64,000 nucleotides of DNA from Anodontia alba. Its lineage: Eukaryota > Mollusca > Bivalvia > Lucinida > Lucinidae. Under the pieces are notes generated by a model that worked only from the letters and a program-made list of their open reading frames with translations, had not been told where the DNA came from and made no database searches. The translations under genes and the position numbers were made by a program. The stretch covers positions 60,310,507 through 60,374,506 of the forward strand of contig OZ024826.1 in assembly GCA_964016985.1 (NCBI GenBank). The letters run 5' to 3'. Of the stretch, positions 1-13,100 are shown piece after piece; the first letter of the stretch is position 1; each line of letters starts with the position of its first letter.

Positions 1-497
1 TGTCGGTTCCTGATCATTGCATTTCCTTCTATTTTGTCGTAGAAAGAATGTATTTATCTACAGCCTCCTGTACGAAGGAAGTTATCGAACAAGTTTTCCT
101 AAACAGAACGGGAACAAGAATGACCACTGAAATATTTACCCTTTGCAAATTTTGAATAATCTCGCCTCATAAAGTCATCCTTCTGATACAAATAAGCCTT
201 ACGCCGTAGTTTCTTCCTTGGAGAAATAAAGACCCTTTAAGTTCCTGCAACAATGTAATAATCACTCAGTTTATCAAGAGAACGTAACTCTTGAAACTGC
301 CTAGGTAACGAAATTAAACTCAAATCTAGTGTATTTTCTTTCCGAGTTGGAAAATTCACCAGCTGTTCTAATCCATTGTCATTCATAATGTTCACAAATA
401 CTTGCCCCTCTGACTGGCTTAGCATGATCCCATTTTTGTTAAGTCGGTCTGTCCAAACAATGTCTCTAAAGGTAAAGTCGCCTAGTATGTGGACCAA
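1..497 (-). pseudogene. Non-LTR retrotransposon endonuclease fragment
   Basis: Read on the minus strand, 497-237 encodes an apurinic-type (exonuclease-endonuclease-phosphatase) endonuclease segment: ILGDFTFRDIVW, where the family has GDFN, then NDNGLEQLV and FPTRKENTLDL, which is the usual NTLDL/LD block, ending near KLSDYYIVAGT where intact copies read SDHD. A stop follows, and translation of the next 230 bases still resembles the basic linker between endonuclease and reverse transcriptase (PRKKLRRKAYLYQKDDF). No reverse transcriptase is seen before the window edge. This is a decayed 5' part of a CR1/jockey-like LINE ORF2; clade assignment is tentative. Confidence 0.75.
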
Positions 498-2045
498 AGG
501 AAGTTTAATATGATAAGACTTAATGTGCTAAAGCTGATTTCGAAGGAGTTGAAAGTTTTCGCACAAGGTTCTCGATAACAATTTGCTATGTAATGAAAAG
601 TTTAGTTTGCAAAGACCTTAGCCCATACTTATTCCTAGTCGTTTTCCAGTCCTGTCAATGGCGTATGGGGAATGTCCTTTTGAATGAGGAGCATCACGCC
701 CCAATCGTGAAGGTTCCTGTTTTTCCTATATGCAATGTCTGGACAGGAATCAGGGAACAATTCTGAAGTTGAAATTTAGATGTCAATTTCTGTCTCCTGA
801 AGCTATTAAGGGAACTATTCAGTCTACTGTTGATGCTATTAAGTGGGTGCCATCACTGCATGTTCAGAAAGATCATTCTACTTATCAATAACTCTACTGC
901 TAAAGAAATTCCCATGTAGATTGAGTCAGAACCTTCTTTTATAGACTTTAACAAATAACCTCTTATTCCATTATGGAAAATAACGCTATTTCCGGTCATT
1001 CGGATCCACTCTGATATCAGTTCCGCTTAGCAACGGTCTAAGCAGCCATAACTAGGTGACAACAAACGGTTAACATAGCCGTTAATCCGATGAGCATTTA
1101 TAAAAGAGTGCAATTACTCGTGAACTTCTGTTAATTAGCATTCATATATATTTTGCCAACTGGTGTGTTAAAATGCCCTTCGATTATCATGATCACCTTT
1201 CAAGCGTGGATAGAGCCAGTTGCAATCGAATGCTGGAATTAATTATTAGAAATGAGCGTCCGTACACACTCCCAGTTGGATGTTGGAAAAAAGATCCTAC
1301 AAAGTGGTCATAGGTAGTATGGACAGATATGTACAACTACTTAATAGAAATGTAATTTTATATTATTAATTTATTAATTTATTTATTGTGTGTGTGTGTT
1401 TTAACAACAAAATAAGACCAACGAGATATTAGTTTCAGAACGTCTTGCAAATATTTTCCAGTCTACTCCGAGTGTATATCAAATATAAATGATCAAAATT
1501 TGAAGTAAACTGAACCAGGTTTTACATAACATTTATTTTATTTATTTCAGAATACTTTCATTTTTTCCTAATTGTTATAATATTTATTTATTTACTTATT
1601 TATTTATTTATTTATTTATTAGTCAATATTTTACCACCATGTTTTGATCAATCAGCACTGACAAAAAAATCAATGGTGTCAACGATTAGTTGATGAAAAC
1701 CATACGGACATCATGGCTACTAAGTGTCAAAGGTGTCAATTTAAACTCAAAATGACACGTGTGCACAAGTGGCCATATCCATTGAACATTTTTTATTTAC
1801 TTCCTTTTTTTTGACAACATGTTGATGCTAATTTTCATGTTAAGCTTTTCTTTAGTGTGTATGTGTGTGTGTGTGTATGTGTGTTTAAATAAATTATATC
1901 CTCATAAAATAAAATAAAGGCCCAATTAACAGGGCCCGTCCGTATGTCACAAATAGAAACTTAAATAGTAATCCTGTATGCCATAACCGCAATAAACAGA
2001 AAAGTTCTGTTCTGTAGGTGTTTTACGGCCATTCAAAATTCTATT
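498..2045. other. No gene recognised; AT-rich with short simple repeats
   Basis: No coding pattern or splice-supported exon was recognised on either strand. The stretch holds a (TTTA)n tract at about 1582-1621 and short TG-rich runs near 1387-1400 and 1855-1885. It lies between two LINE remnants and may itself be decayed retroelement sequence. Confidence 0.5.
1582..1621. repeat. (TTTA)n microsatellite
   Basis: Runs of TTTA/TTTAC directly readable in the sequence. Confidence 0.9.
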
Positions 2046-2049
2046 GTGT

Positions 2050-3790
2050 TGGTGCTTTACGACCCTACAATGCATTTTAAGGTAATTTCGGGTATTATAT
2101 TTAGTCAAGGTTACCCCTCCCTTTGTTTTAGAAAAATGCTTTGTACACCACAAATTAGGCAAAACACTCATGTCCTACAATTTCAGATACACTTGCAAAG
2201 TACTTATTTAGTACCTCAGCTTTTTCGAGTGGGTTTTAATCTTAATGGCAAGGTTTTTTTCGTAGTCATATTTTGATCGCCGCATTTTACTGGTAGTCTT
2301 GTTCTGGCATGCTTGTAGATGTCGTAGCTATGACTTGTTTTACTGTGTAAATATTTTCCCCATTTAGTGTGTTTGGCTCGAGTTGCATCATGACAACTCT
2401 GCATAATATATGGATTTTTCCCCTGTCCCTGGGGAAACCTTACTCACTGGAACTCGTACATTATGTAGATCTCAACTAAACCCGATATTTTATCTGAAAG
2501 AATGTCCCACGAGGCAGACAGATCAACTCCGTCCAGTATGCGAGGCCAAGCAACAGTATCAAGTTCTCTATAAAAATCCACATAATTATTTAAAAAGAAA
2601 TTGAATTTAGTGCATGATCTTTGTATAGTTTCTGTATAGCAGTTAAAGGTAAAATAAAGTTGTAAATGGCCACTTTTGCCATGTTCTGGCATTTGAGTCA
2701 CAGAGTTTATCATATTTTCTTCATTTTTGAAGAGGAAATCAAGAACCTAGGTTCAGAACCTCTAAATGTTGTATTGTCCCTAACGTGTTTACCTAACACA
2801 TTCAATAAATTTTGACGCAATACGTGTTTTAATTTTCTGTATCCATCCTCCAATCAATTTCTCTCAAGTTAAAATCACCCATAATCAAGGTGAGACTGGG
2901 ATTAAAGTCTTCGACTTGTAAAAACAAATTTAGAAGCTCCTGATTATTTTCTGTTCTAATGTGGGGGCTTCTATACAAATGACCGACTAAAAGTTTGTCG
3001 GAATCGATTAGATTTATGCTATATCATACTGATTCTTAAAAATTATCACTCAAGTGAACTTGTGAAGCTGGGATACTTGAATAAATGTAACAACCACACG
3101 CCCCTTTGTGAGATCAGTACAAAACATGTTGTAGCCATCTATTGCATAATGTTTTTTATTAAGTTCAAAGACAGTGTATTTTGGAAATATGACTGTTCTG
3201 GCAATGATGTCATGCATAGTCTTTTGAATATAACCATTTAGGACAGTTTGTATGGATATGGTAAAACAATCAACATTGGTATATAAAACTTTCAATGATT
3301 TCAAACGTTTAGTTACACGCTTAAAATTACCACTATTTTCTATGTTGCGGGTGGCTTTACTTAAAACTTGGCTCCTAACTCGTATCCCCCACAGATAGAA
3401 TCTAATCTAAGATAATGGAGGCCTCAATAATTATCTCTTCCATCATGACGGTTGTATTGTTATATGCATCATTTGTTCCATTATAAGCCTGTGAATGTGT
3501 CATATCGTTTAAATGTGGAACTTCAGGGCTAGGTCAAAATTTATGTGACCTATTCATTGATACAGTCGAGTGGCCTCCACCATTCACACCTGCTGAGGTA
3601 TCAATATTCTTGTTGAGAGGACTGGTTGTCTTCTCTGACGCCGTTGCCTTCTTTCGTTCATCAGAGGTGGCGTTAAGTCTTTGCTTATTATAACTCGTCT
3701 AAAATTTAATGAGGCTTTGTTTTGTACGTGTTTAGCATTATCCAATATTACTTTCCTCTACACGAGCTTTAGTCTCTAGAACAATTTTCA
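2050..3790 (-). pseudogene. CR1-like LINE, ORF1 end plus endonuclease and linker, frameshifted
   Basis: On the minus strand, reading down from about 3790, fragments in shifting frames follow the order of a non-LTR element. A polar ORF1-like end comes first, then LKVLYTNVDCFT (3300 region), HDIIARTVIFPKY, a block ending IDGYNMFCTDLTKGR, GHLYRSPHIRTENNQELL, LIMGDFNLREIDW (catalytic GDFN), GSEP..., NSVTQMPEHGKSGHLQLYF (SDH-type motif, changed to SGH), and the basic linker KHTKWGKYLHSKTSHSYDIY and TLPLRLKPTRKS just before the reverse transcriptase would begin. Many stops and frameshifts show that it is dead. The reverse transcriptase is missing, lost or replaced left of 2050. Confidence 0.8.
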
Positions 3791-3825
3791 TGGGCCTAGT
3801 CCTGTCAGGATCTATGATGTGGCCT

Positions 3826-4020
3826 GATCGTAGTTCTAGATAAGGAGGAGTAACGAGAATAATTTCAAGATGAGTTTTCTTATTTCTTCATTAAACAATA
3901 TGTCGTGGGTTCTTGTTGGAATCGCCTTCATGTGGCGATTCTAACAAGTACCCACAACATCACGATTATGTTTCTAGCAAGAGCTATAAAAATACCCCTT
4001 GATTATCCTTGTTACTAGTT
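3826..4020. repeat. Family B hairpin element, diverged copy
   Basis: It begins TAGTTCTAGATAAGG and ends near AAGAGCTATAAA, with a central palindrome at 3902-3958 (arms GTGGGTTCTTGTTGGAATCG and its imperfect complement). The flanks and hairpin resemble the copies at 15878-16095, 32550-32705 and 52890-53075. Confidence 0.6.
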
Positions 4021-4679
4021 TTGTTTGATAATAGGATTTTTCATGATCGATCATCGAGGATAAGAAACTTTCTGCTGATTTTCGATTATAATCGAAAGCT
4101 ATAGAACAAAAGGAAAACCCAGCGTTTACCCATAATTTTGGGCACAATCACTGCATTCCGTAAAAAAATGATAAAAGACATACATACTTTATCATTTACA
4201 TACATGATTAGTGTTACAATATCCTTATAACATCAGGCTCAGAAAGTACATTCATTTTTAGCAGTTATGGAAATTCATAAGTTGAGCTGCACGATTTCCA
4301 ATTGTTGTAGAAATACATTTGTATTGCATTTCTGACATATTTATTAATGTTGAATAGTTTTAGGTCGCTGGCCAGGTATGGTTTATCTACGTTCAGGGAG
4401 AATTTTGTAGACCATATTTTTCTTTGTATTATCTTGCAAGTATTTTGCAGCATGTTAACCACCTCACGGTGGGGGCATTAACTAGTAACAGCCTATTACA
4501 TCGTTACCCCTACAATACCCCTATGATACCATAGGAAATTATTAAACCTATGAGATTTTTGAGCAAACGTGATTATATGTTCCAAGTAAATATATGCAGT
4601 TACAAAACATTCCACTAGCTACAAAATGCGTTCTTGAAAGTTCTTTTTTGCCTTACATGGCGTTACACATGTTACATTT
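4021..4679. other. No gene recognised
   Basis: AT-rich sequence. Short open frames on both strands lack any recognisable family pattern or convincing splice context. Confidence 0.5.
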
Positions 4680-5460
4680 TCTATTGTACCCATTAAAAAT
4701 GAGTATTTTGCTAAAATATTTCATTATCTTAGATTGTGCTTTGCCCATATGACCTAAACGTTGTAATTTATGATAAGGTATTTGAATGTTCTTTCCAAAG
4801 CTGCAAACATTATTTCGTCCGTTATTGGGTGTTAAGCAGTCACCACACTGTGAAATGTAATAATGAAAAAAACAACATTTTTTAAATAATATCACATCAA
4901 ATGCAGTCTAGAAGTTGTACAAATACAGCGCATTCTTATTATAGGAGTATATCTTAGTAGCATGAGATGCATAGGCGCATTAAAAACTGTCTCTGCCATA
5001 TCATTCTGACCAAAGTAACATAGATAACGCCTGAAATATCTACTGTACCCATTGGAAATAAGTATTTGAGTTCAAATTGTTCATATTCATAGACTGTGCG
5101 TTACCCATATGCTCTTAACTTTGTAATTTGTGGTAAGGTATTTAAATACCCTTTCCAAAGCTGCAAACATTATCTCTAGCTTATAATCTACTTCAGTCAT
5201 TGGGTGTTAAGCAAAATCATCTTGCTGTGAATATAATATTGAAAAAAAAAACAACAAAAAAAAAAAAAACAAACAAAACAACAAACAAACAAACAAAAAA
5301 AAACCCTTCACATTATATCATATCAAATGCAGCCTAGAAGTTGTGCGAGTAAAGTGAATTCTTGTTATAGCATTACATCTTAGTAATATGAGATTCATAG
5401 GCGCATTAAAATCTGTCTCTGCCATATTATTCTGCCCAAAGTAACGTAGGTACAGTGCAC
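4680..5460. repeat. Tandem duplication, unit about 360-410 bp
   Basis: Two diverged copies stand head to tail, starting TCTATTGTACCCATTAAAAA at 4680 and TCTACTGTACCCATTGGAAA at 5039. They share in the same order CCAAAGCTGCAAACATTAT, TTGGGTGTTAAGC, TCAAATGCAG, AAGTTGT and TTCATAGGCGCATTAAAA. The second copy is longer because of an A/AAAC-rich expansion at about 5242-5306. No coding potential is evident. Confidence 0.85.
5242..5306. repeat. A-rich / (AAAC)n low-complexity tract
   Basis: Poly-A runs mixed with AAAC repeats inside the second duplication copy. Confidence 0.9.
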
Positions 5461-6875
5461 AATATCTACATATGGGGGGCGTTGGTGGTTTTCTGTATGA
5501 TTGTCTGTATCAGTATCTAGTGCCTCGGTTTTGTATCATTTAGAAGCTTTTGTAAGCATTTCAAAAAACTGCATATTTGAAGCCGGTATGCTTTGTCAGT
5601 TATATACATTAAATTCGGATAAGAGTAAATTTGCTATCTGCATGAAGACCACTTTTGCATAAAATATCAAACACTGCCTGAAGGTTTCAATGTTTGGCAA
5701 ATGCTTATAATTTCTTTATTTCTAAATAAAATATATACAGATGAATTATATGAGACCCTCATATGGCTTTGTTTAATAATTTATCAACGGTAACATATGT
5801 AACACCTTAGTGTCTAAATTCTAGGGTTTTTTTGTCCCTGTAAAAGTCTTTTCCTGTACTTTTATCTCTTGAATAAATAAAATGTTTTGCAGATTAAAAG
5901 GATAAAAATGACACTTTCGCCTTATATATTACCAGGTGTGTTAGGTAGATAATTCATTTATCTGCAATCTAGCTTACCAATGCATATCAGCCTGAGAATT
6001 GATTGGTATATTAAGAAGATCCAAATAAAAGCTTGCTACACAAATGTTTGCTCATGATTTTGTTTATGACCTTCACATTTTACTTAATAAACATGACACA
6101 TTACGCAGATTACCACAAAGACTTTCTGTTACATGTTTAATGTAGGTAACATAAAACAATATTTCTGAAAAAAAAAAACAGTATTGGTACAAGCGTATTT
6201 TCATGCCAAGAAATGCATGTATTTAATACCAGAGTAGTATTTACATGTAGTCCTGATTAAAACAAAATGTTCACAAGCCGCCGCAGGACATATAGGGCAT
6301 GTGAGCGAAGCGATGACTGGTCAATGTCTTCTTTGTGCACTCAATGAATAGCATAGGTCCCCAGCTTTTTTCATGCAGATTGCTGATTGATTAGACTGAG
6401 CGGACAACCAGACTAACCTGAATCTTCGCCAGGTGCCAAAAATAATTGTTAACTGATTGCGGCTAAAATACATTAAGATAACATAAGGTAAATCATATAA
6501 CACATTGCCTTACGGTAATATGATTTATGATAAGAATGTAAGTTGATTATATATTCAGTTAAGTTTGGGTGATAGAGTTTCTACCTTTTTTTGGGAAAGA
6601 GTTGCCAACTCTGCTTGCCGTCTGTTCAGTTTGTGGCCTCTTTTATTGTATTTGTCTGTCTTTCCCTTTGGTGTTGGGGGCTTGATGTGGATCTAATTTT
6701 ATCAGTTCCTGAGTTCTCTTATTTACTTTGCTTTATGGCTTAGATATACAGAAAACAATAATCCTTAAAGATAAGTGTGTAACATAAGAGCAATTCAGTG
6801 ACTTTAGCACCGTTAGAAATTAACTCCCCTCTTATATTGAAACAAAAATGGTAAGCAACCTGGTTTGCATCTGTT

Positions 6876-6877
<2 letters not shown>
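5461..6877. other. No gene recognised
   Basis: AT-rich non-coding-looking sequence. No conserved protein motif, tRNA-like promoter or clear inverted-repeat element was seen. Confidence 0.45.

Positions 6878-6878
<1 letters not shown>

Positions 6879-6954
<76 letters not shown>
6879..6954. repeat. (AT)n microsatellite
   Basis: About 38 uninterrupted TA dinucleotides. The long Tyr-Ile open frame across it is an artefact of the repeat. Confidence 0.98.
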
Positions 6955-6959
<5 letters not shown>

Positions 6960-7553
6960 GATTTCATTCACTACTATAGTAGAACAAAATAATCATGGGA
7001 TACCTTAGATTCCCTAAGTCGAACACCTTATTTCAGCTTTGTTCTTATAGAGGTTCTTTCTACATATAAAGTTGGCTCCAATCCTCTTCCACCAGAAAAT
7101 GTTTTCACAAGCTCTGTCTAATGTCGAGATTTATGGCGACCTACTTTAGTCTGAAGAAATTTTAGAAACATTAACTCTTGAGTTTGTAAAGTAAACAATT
7201 AAATGATTTTAATGCATATGAAAAAAGATATGATATAATGAAGATGTTATGCGACAGAAGGATGCTAAGTGGTTAATCCAATCAAATTTAACAATCTTGC
7301 TACACTTTTGAATTACACCACGGTGGTGTGGGCTGCAGATTTCATGATGTGCAGTCCTAAACCTTATGTAGATGGCGTTCTCGTCTATGGTCGAGCTCTG
7401 CATGGTTTTATTATGGGATCTCTTTTTGCTCGAGCGCCATCCTCTTTTTTCATGATAATGCTGAAATTTTTATTTATATATATCATTTTGGTTTTCTGTG
7501 TTGTGTTCATTATAGTAGATTTTATAGTATCTGTTCTTTGTGGTCAATGAGCC

Positions 7554-7837
7554 CATCACAGAAACATGCCTTTCTAATTTTGACACCTTTAAACCCCACT
7601 TTTATATAGTAAAACTGGGGTTTACAGGGGTATACATGTTTTGTTTTTTTTATTTCTGATTAAAACATAAATCGTGGGTACTCGTTAGAACCGCCTCAGC
7701 CAAGGCGGTTTGAACGAGTACCAACAATCTATGTTTTGAGCAGATATATGAAAAATATCAGAGTTTTTGTATCTAAAATTTTCAATTTTTGGAGATGAAT
7801 TTTTTTATTTATTTGAATAGGCATGTTTTCGTAACGC
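7554..7837. mobile_element. Family A inverted-repeat element, copy 1
   Basis: It starts CATCACAGAAACATGCC and ends GGCATGTTTTCGTAACG, imperfect inverted termini of the family consensus CATYACGAAAACACGCCTAT. Inside are the arm TTTAAACCCCACTTTTATAT, the mirror TGGGGTTTACAGGGG, and the central hairpin GTACTCGTTAGAACCGCC / GGCGGTTTGAACGAGTAC at about 7678-7730. No ORF. Probably a non-autonomous DNA transposon. Confidence 0.85.
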
Positions 7838-9179
7838 CATTCCGATATTTTGCAAATCTATAAGAGGGACAGTGAGGAGGCCTAAATTGGGTTATTGCCA
7901 CTGCACTTAACTCAATAATAATGCAATATCTTAACAATTTATTTCTAAGGTAAGACGAAACTCATTATGAAAACCTTGTCATGACAGACTCTACACCATA
8001 GTTGCCTCTGACATATTTATTGTATTTACCCGTTTATTTATTCTTGCAGGAGTTATTGCCCCTAAATTATAGCATTTTTGTGGAAAAATTGGTAAAAATC
8101 ATGTTTTAATTTAATAATTTTCATACTGGAGATCAGGTTACAATAAAATTTGTATAGTAGTATCCATTCGATAAATCCTCACAACTAGTACACCAGTTTA
8201 CATAAAACAGTATGTATGACATGAGTTATTGCCAAGCACTTTTAGGTGGTAAAACTACTAACATACGCCCTTTACATTCACACAGTCTTCCAAATGTGCG
8301 ACGCATGCATATAATATATAAATTTTGATTTGTTAGACGAATCCTGTAATATGATGTATTTATTACAAATAAAAATTATATTTATGTGACTATTTGAACC
8401 ATTTTGATATATGATCTTGAACATGCTGAGCGTATGTTTCTAGAAAACGGGGGTGTGGTGTTTGCGGGGAGGGAGGAAGGTGTCATAATTCATAACTGTT
8501 TGCTAAGACAAATCTTCATTTTGGTGTGTATTATTATTCATATTCTCTGTATATGTCTAGAATATGACACCATACAATTTTAAAGCAAAACTGACCTTTT
8601 TAAATCGATTGAAGTTATCAAAACTGTTCAAGTATTTAGAAAAATAATGTTTTTGCTATTTCGGGAGTAGGGTTAATTATCAAGCATTATCTAGTTTCAT
8701 AGATGGTGAAATTTTATGTCATTTCAGAATAATATTTCACAATAAGTAGGAATCATTATTTGAGAGTTTAATGAAACTTTTGTGAGGAAGTATCTTTAAT
8801 ATTTGAATATTTTGTAATTTTTGTTGAAACTGCAGTAAATTTTCACCATTTGGGTGGACAAAAATGTTGATTAGTAGGTATATTAAAGTTTGCTTAAGTC
8901 TTTCCTGCAGTTTGCATTTTCTACTGCCATTTTGTTGCAATAACTGAAAGCATCTCATAGGTGTTAGTTGCTGGGTTAGAATGATTTTCTCAGTACTACT
9001 ATGGCCTAGAAGAACTTTGAAGAAATATGCCGAAGGGGTATATCTTTTGAAGCACCAGAACTCTGATGCCAGGCGGTGACTTCAGCTTTTTATTGTTTTA
9101 CAACAAAATGCAGAATTTTAGGTACATTTCATACTTTCATGTAAAACAAATTTTCTTATGGTATCGTTTTTAATTGTGA
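7838..9179. other. No gene recognised
   Basis: AT-rich sequence downstream of the unit 1 terminal exon. No exon pattern, SINE or palindrome element was recognised on either strand. Confidence 0.45.
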
Positions 9180-9420
9180 TGCAGCTTCAAATTACGAATA
9201 TGTGTTCAGTCCGCGTAGGGGTTCTCGACCTCATTAGTGAAACATCATGGTAAAGCACATTTAATCACAAACACTGTGATGAAACAAAGCCGTGGTGTCA
9301 ATGGCGATTTAAAGCCAGAGCAAACAAAAAACACAAGTAGGTCCACAGCCATCTATAGTCATGCGCAAACCTTCTAAAACAGGCTGAGGAAGAAGCCACA
9401 TTGTCTGAGGCGCGACCCAC
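9180..9420. repeat. Dispersed repeat, family G copy
   Basis: Shares ordered blocks with 53500-53815 and 58770-59115: GATGCAGCT, AATTACNAATA, TCNGTCCNCGTAG, GTGAAACATCA, ACTGTGATGAAAC and later TGAGGAAGAAGCC. This family is of unknown type; no reading frame is kept. Confidence 0.6.
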
Positions 9421-9617
9421 CAACATACAATTAAAGAGAGAAACAAAGTTATCGACCATCATTGGTGTTAACTCTTCTTTATGACTGGCAGCAGAACATT
9501 CATGTTGTATTCTATCTTTTTGTAATGAATGACAATCGTACTTTTCAACTAGCTGATGGACTTGGAACTCTTTCGTCGCTTAGCACATTCTACTGATCAG
9601 AGACACACTGCTGAACT

Positions 9618-10112
9618 TTATGTAATTTGGCCAATGTCGTCAATGATAGGTATGACATTCTTGTCAGATTTTCTCTTCGATTCTTCATCGGTGTTGCGCG
9701 AGTTTAATCGTCCAAGCGAACGTTTCTTTTTCTGTTTTCCTTTCCCTTGAGCAACACCCTTCATTAGCGTCTGTCCACCTTCATAGAGTGCAACGGCAGG
9801 CCAAACAACATATTTAATTTTCTTCCCCGCCTTCGTATAAGCTTTAAATAATGTTTCATCAAAGCTGTTACCAACTGTGCCACTGAAATGCAATACCAAT
9901 GGCGGATCTTGTATACACATCAGCCAGCACAATTCGATACCCTTTGTAATGAAAGCTTTGAAGGTTGGATTTTCACGAACGGATAGAGTTGGAGTTTCAC
10001 TAAGAGATAGAGTTGGAGTTTCACTAACGGATAGAGTTGGAGTTTCACTGACGGATAGAGTTGGAGTTTCACTAACGTATAGAGTACACATATCGTCCAT
10101 CCCTTCAACTTG
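9618..10112 (-). CDS. SPATA18-like: Unit 1 terminal exon: MIEAP C-terminal domain with repeat insertion
   Basis: The acceptor is TTGTCGTTTTAG then CAAGTTGAAGGG, and the stop is TAA at 9618; 495 nt. The order is: a short lead; five copies of an eight-residue unit SVSETPTL coded by the 24-bp minisatellite; then FITKGIELCWLMCIQDPPLV, FDETLFKAY, IKYVVWPAVALYEGGQTLMK and GVAQGKG. This is the most conserved part of MIEAP-family proteins, also present in the unit 2 and unit 3 terminal exons. The tail is strongly basic (KKKRSLGRLNSRN, KRKSDKN) and could be a nuclear signal or RNA/lipid-binding patch; that is inference. Unit 3 has no such expansion and unit 2 only a short loop at the repeat site. Confidence 0.82.
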   Translation of the reverse strand, partial: QVEGMDDMCTLYVSETPTLSVSETPTLSVSETPTLSLSETPTLSVRENPTFKAFITKGIELCWLMCIQDPPLVLHFSGTVGNSFDETLFKAYTKAGKKIKYVVWPAVALYEGGQTLMKGVAQGKGKQKKKRSLGRLNSRNTDEESKRKSDKNVIPIIDDIGQIT

Positions 10113-13100
10113 CTAAAACGACAAAAAATATCTCTTTTGCCTCGTGAAATGTGGGCTTACATGTAAAACACATTCAAATAATAACCCTTTCATACCCGGT
10201 AGACTAAAACAGATACCTGTGCAAACAGTGTAGATCCGGATGAGCCGTCTCATCAAGAGCTAAACTGTTTGTCATTGACTTTTTGATTTTAGACTGAAGC
10301 CTTTTTTTGCATCATTGGACGTCTCCAAAGTCAAGGATGGAAAAGTTCACTTCAGAAATTTAGGGATAAAAGGGTTAAAGAACAAGATACTTCCAATAGC
10401 GTAGACAAAAAACGATGATGTTGTATATGCTATATAATTACACCATGTCTTAAAACCTGAAAAATTTAAAGCATTTAACACCCGTTGGTCGAAATGTTGA
10501 TCAATGAATGTAATTAAAATATGTTAAGATTTTTTTGCTTCAGAAGAAATTCTTTATCAAGTAGCATTTTATACAACAAATGTCGTTTTCAATTTACTTT
10601 TCCTATGTTAGATATTCAAGTCAGAAGAATGTGATGAGATGGAAATATGCAAGCGAATATCCAAAAAAATGAACTTTCATACCACCTGTAAGTGTATATG
10701 ATGTCACTGAAATGTACTTGAAATGAACAACACTTTCTTCTGACCGCTTCCTGTGAAACAGGTAAAGCCATCAAGTAACTCGTCAAAATACTGAGGTTTT
10801 ACCAAAATGTACTAAAATCAACACATAATGAGTTAATATAATAAAACTTTGAAAATAAAAATAGATGCCTTGATGTGTCTGGATATTAGAATTGTTTATC
10901 AAATCAAAGATGACAATTGGGAGTCTGTTTTCAATTAACCTTGTCAATGTTGGTACAGGCTTGTGTTAAACACACAGAAGAATTGTCAACAGAAATCGGA
11001 ATGAGTTGTAACATATCTGTTATAGTATCATTGTCTTCTCGCGAGACACATGAATGGCACTGTTGTCGGCTTCGGTCCCGGTTCCGTCCTGAATTAAAGA
11101 GAATTGATACGGTTTCAGGGAAGGCAAATGTAAAAAATTGCTTCACTTCCCTTCTCATAATCGGTCTACAATTAATGGCAGGAGGTTTACTGCACAGGGA
11201 AATAAACAAGGTCTCCAAAATATCTCACGTGTACAAAATGGCGCAAACTCTAACAAATGTATTCAGACCCTTTAAAGGTCATTTCCTTAACTTAAAATTT
11301 AAATCTTCAGACGATATACTTTCAACCTTGTATATAGCCTCCGTTTATCTGGAAGTTGTATTTATCTGCTCGTCTACATTGACCTGAATGTCGAGGTCAG
11401 AGGTCAGAATTGCTGTACATGAGAAGAAGGTTGAAGATACTTTCCTAGCTGCCATTTTCAAGCTCTGACGGGACTATACTTCAAAACTTGTGTACAGCGT
11501 CCATATAAACGGATCATTATTTGGAAAGCAGGGAGAGCAAAATCTCTTTCTTTGTAGAGCATTTTGTTTTCAGAAGGGCAGCAAAATAAATTTCATAATA
11601 GAACACGAAATCACAAGTAGGATCGAACTATTTGGTTTTGGTCAGTTTAACGCAACTTTCACTGGCTGCCTACTTAAAAGAGTTAAGGCGACCCACGACT
11701 TCCAATTCTAAGACATGATGAGCACGTTAAACTCGAGATTGGATTGGATTGTGCGGTGCAAAGCGCCATATGGTTATAGAAATGGTGCAGTCTAATTAAA
11801 GCTTCATTGTTCGCCTGATGAAATAAGAGATCTATTCTAATTTCCTTGCGAAAAATGAAGGCACTAATCAGTTATTCGCTGTTTATGTATTCTGTGTGGA
11901 TCTTGTTAATATGATGCGGCTTAAATTCTAGTTCCGGTCAGCAAGAGTTTACAAGAGTTTACCTTACGGAGGTCATCTATAAAATCTTTGTAATTTCTCT
12001 TTCTCTCCTCTTTAAATTCTTTCATAGATCGTTTTATAGGTCCACTATCCTGTAGTAAAAGACAACTCTATTTTGTAAAAAAGACTCGCTAAACAAATAA
12101 TAACAAAAATGTGGATACCCAGGCAAGACAGCTTAACCTAGAAACTTTGGTAAATGTCGATGCTAGTTGCATGATATTACGAGTAAATCTAGATGTTTCG
12201 TATATTTGGTGCATTAAGGTGTAGGTTTATCAACAGCAAGGATCCTGTCTCTGGTTTCTTGGCAGGGAAACGTAATTTCTGCAGTAAGTAAGGTGCAATT
12301 TATAATACGCAGGATTCAACAAATGGGTAAACAGTTATGTTCTGCGTTGAAAACAATAGTTTTCTGTCAGATTTTGCTATATAGTATCATATTTGCCGGC
12401 GCAGCCTGATAGAGATATCTTAAGGATAATGGTCAACTTACTGCAAACTTTGTGAAATGTGGAGAAGGCTAGAAACATTGCGAATATTCTAAAAGTGAGA
12501 AAACATATTATTCCATCTCAAAACACATAAAATTAGGTCCAAGGACGTATTGTCAAATAAGAAATTAAATGACATGAAAACTTTTAAATTTTCCCCTGAA
12601 AATCTCCTATTTTATTTTGAGGATAACTCGAATTCTATTTGATAAAATTGAAAAAGATTCATATCATAGTAATGCATACAAGATGCTGCTGAGGAAAGAT
12701 AAGTAAAAATTTCAAGATTTTTTATAATAAGCCCGATAGAGGTAAAGTGTGAGAAAAATCAAAATAATTAAAAAAAAAATACCTCAAAAACGCCTGTTTT
12801 GTTTTGCAAATTTATCCATTTCTGTTTACGCAAACCATAAATTATTTTAATCAACGTAAACTGTAACCTCTTCTTGAGGGAAAAGGTTTCTCAATCCACA
12901 TGAAATCGATGTCTTTCATTCCAAAAACACCTTATAAAAGTTTATATGTCAATATTAATTTTCTACATGTACAAAACACTTGTTGGATACAGTCGTGAAG
13001 AAGTGCAATCTTTATTCAAAAGTGTTCCTTCTTGATATTCAAGTTCCCTTTGATAATTGCGCGCGTTTGCCCATAACACATACAGCTGCTGACGTAACAT

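Noticed and set aside
6740..6967. Open frame rich in Tyr-Ile
   Set aside because: It is the translation of the (AT)n microsatellite.
10917..11387. 156-codon plus-strand open frame in the unit 1 intron
   Set aside because: No recognisable motif, an overlapping open frame on the other strand, and imperfect internal repeats; it looks like chance.
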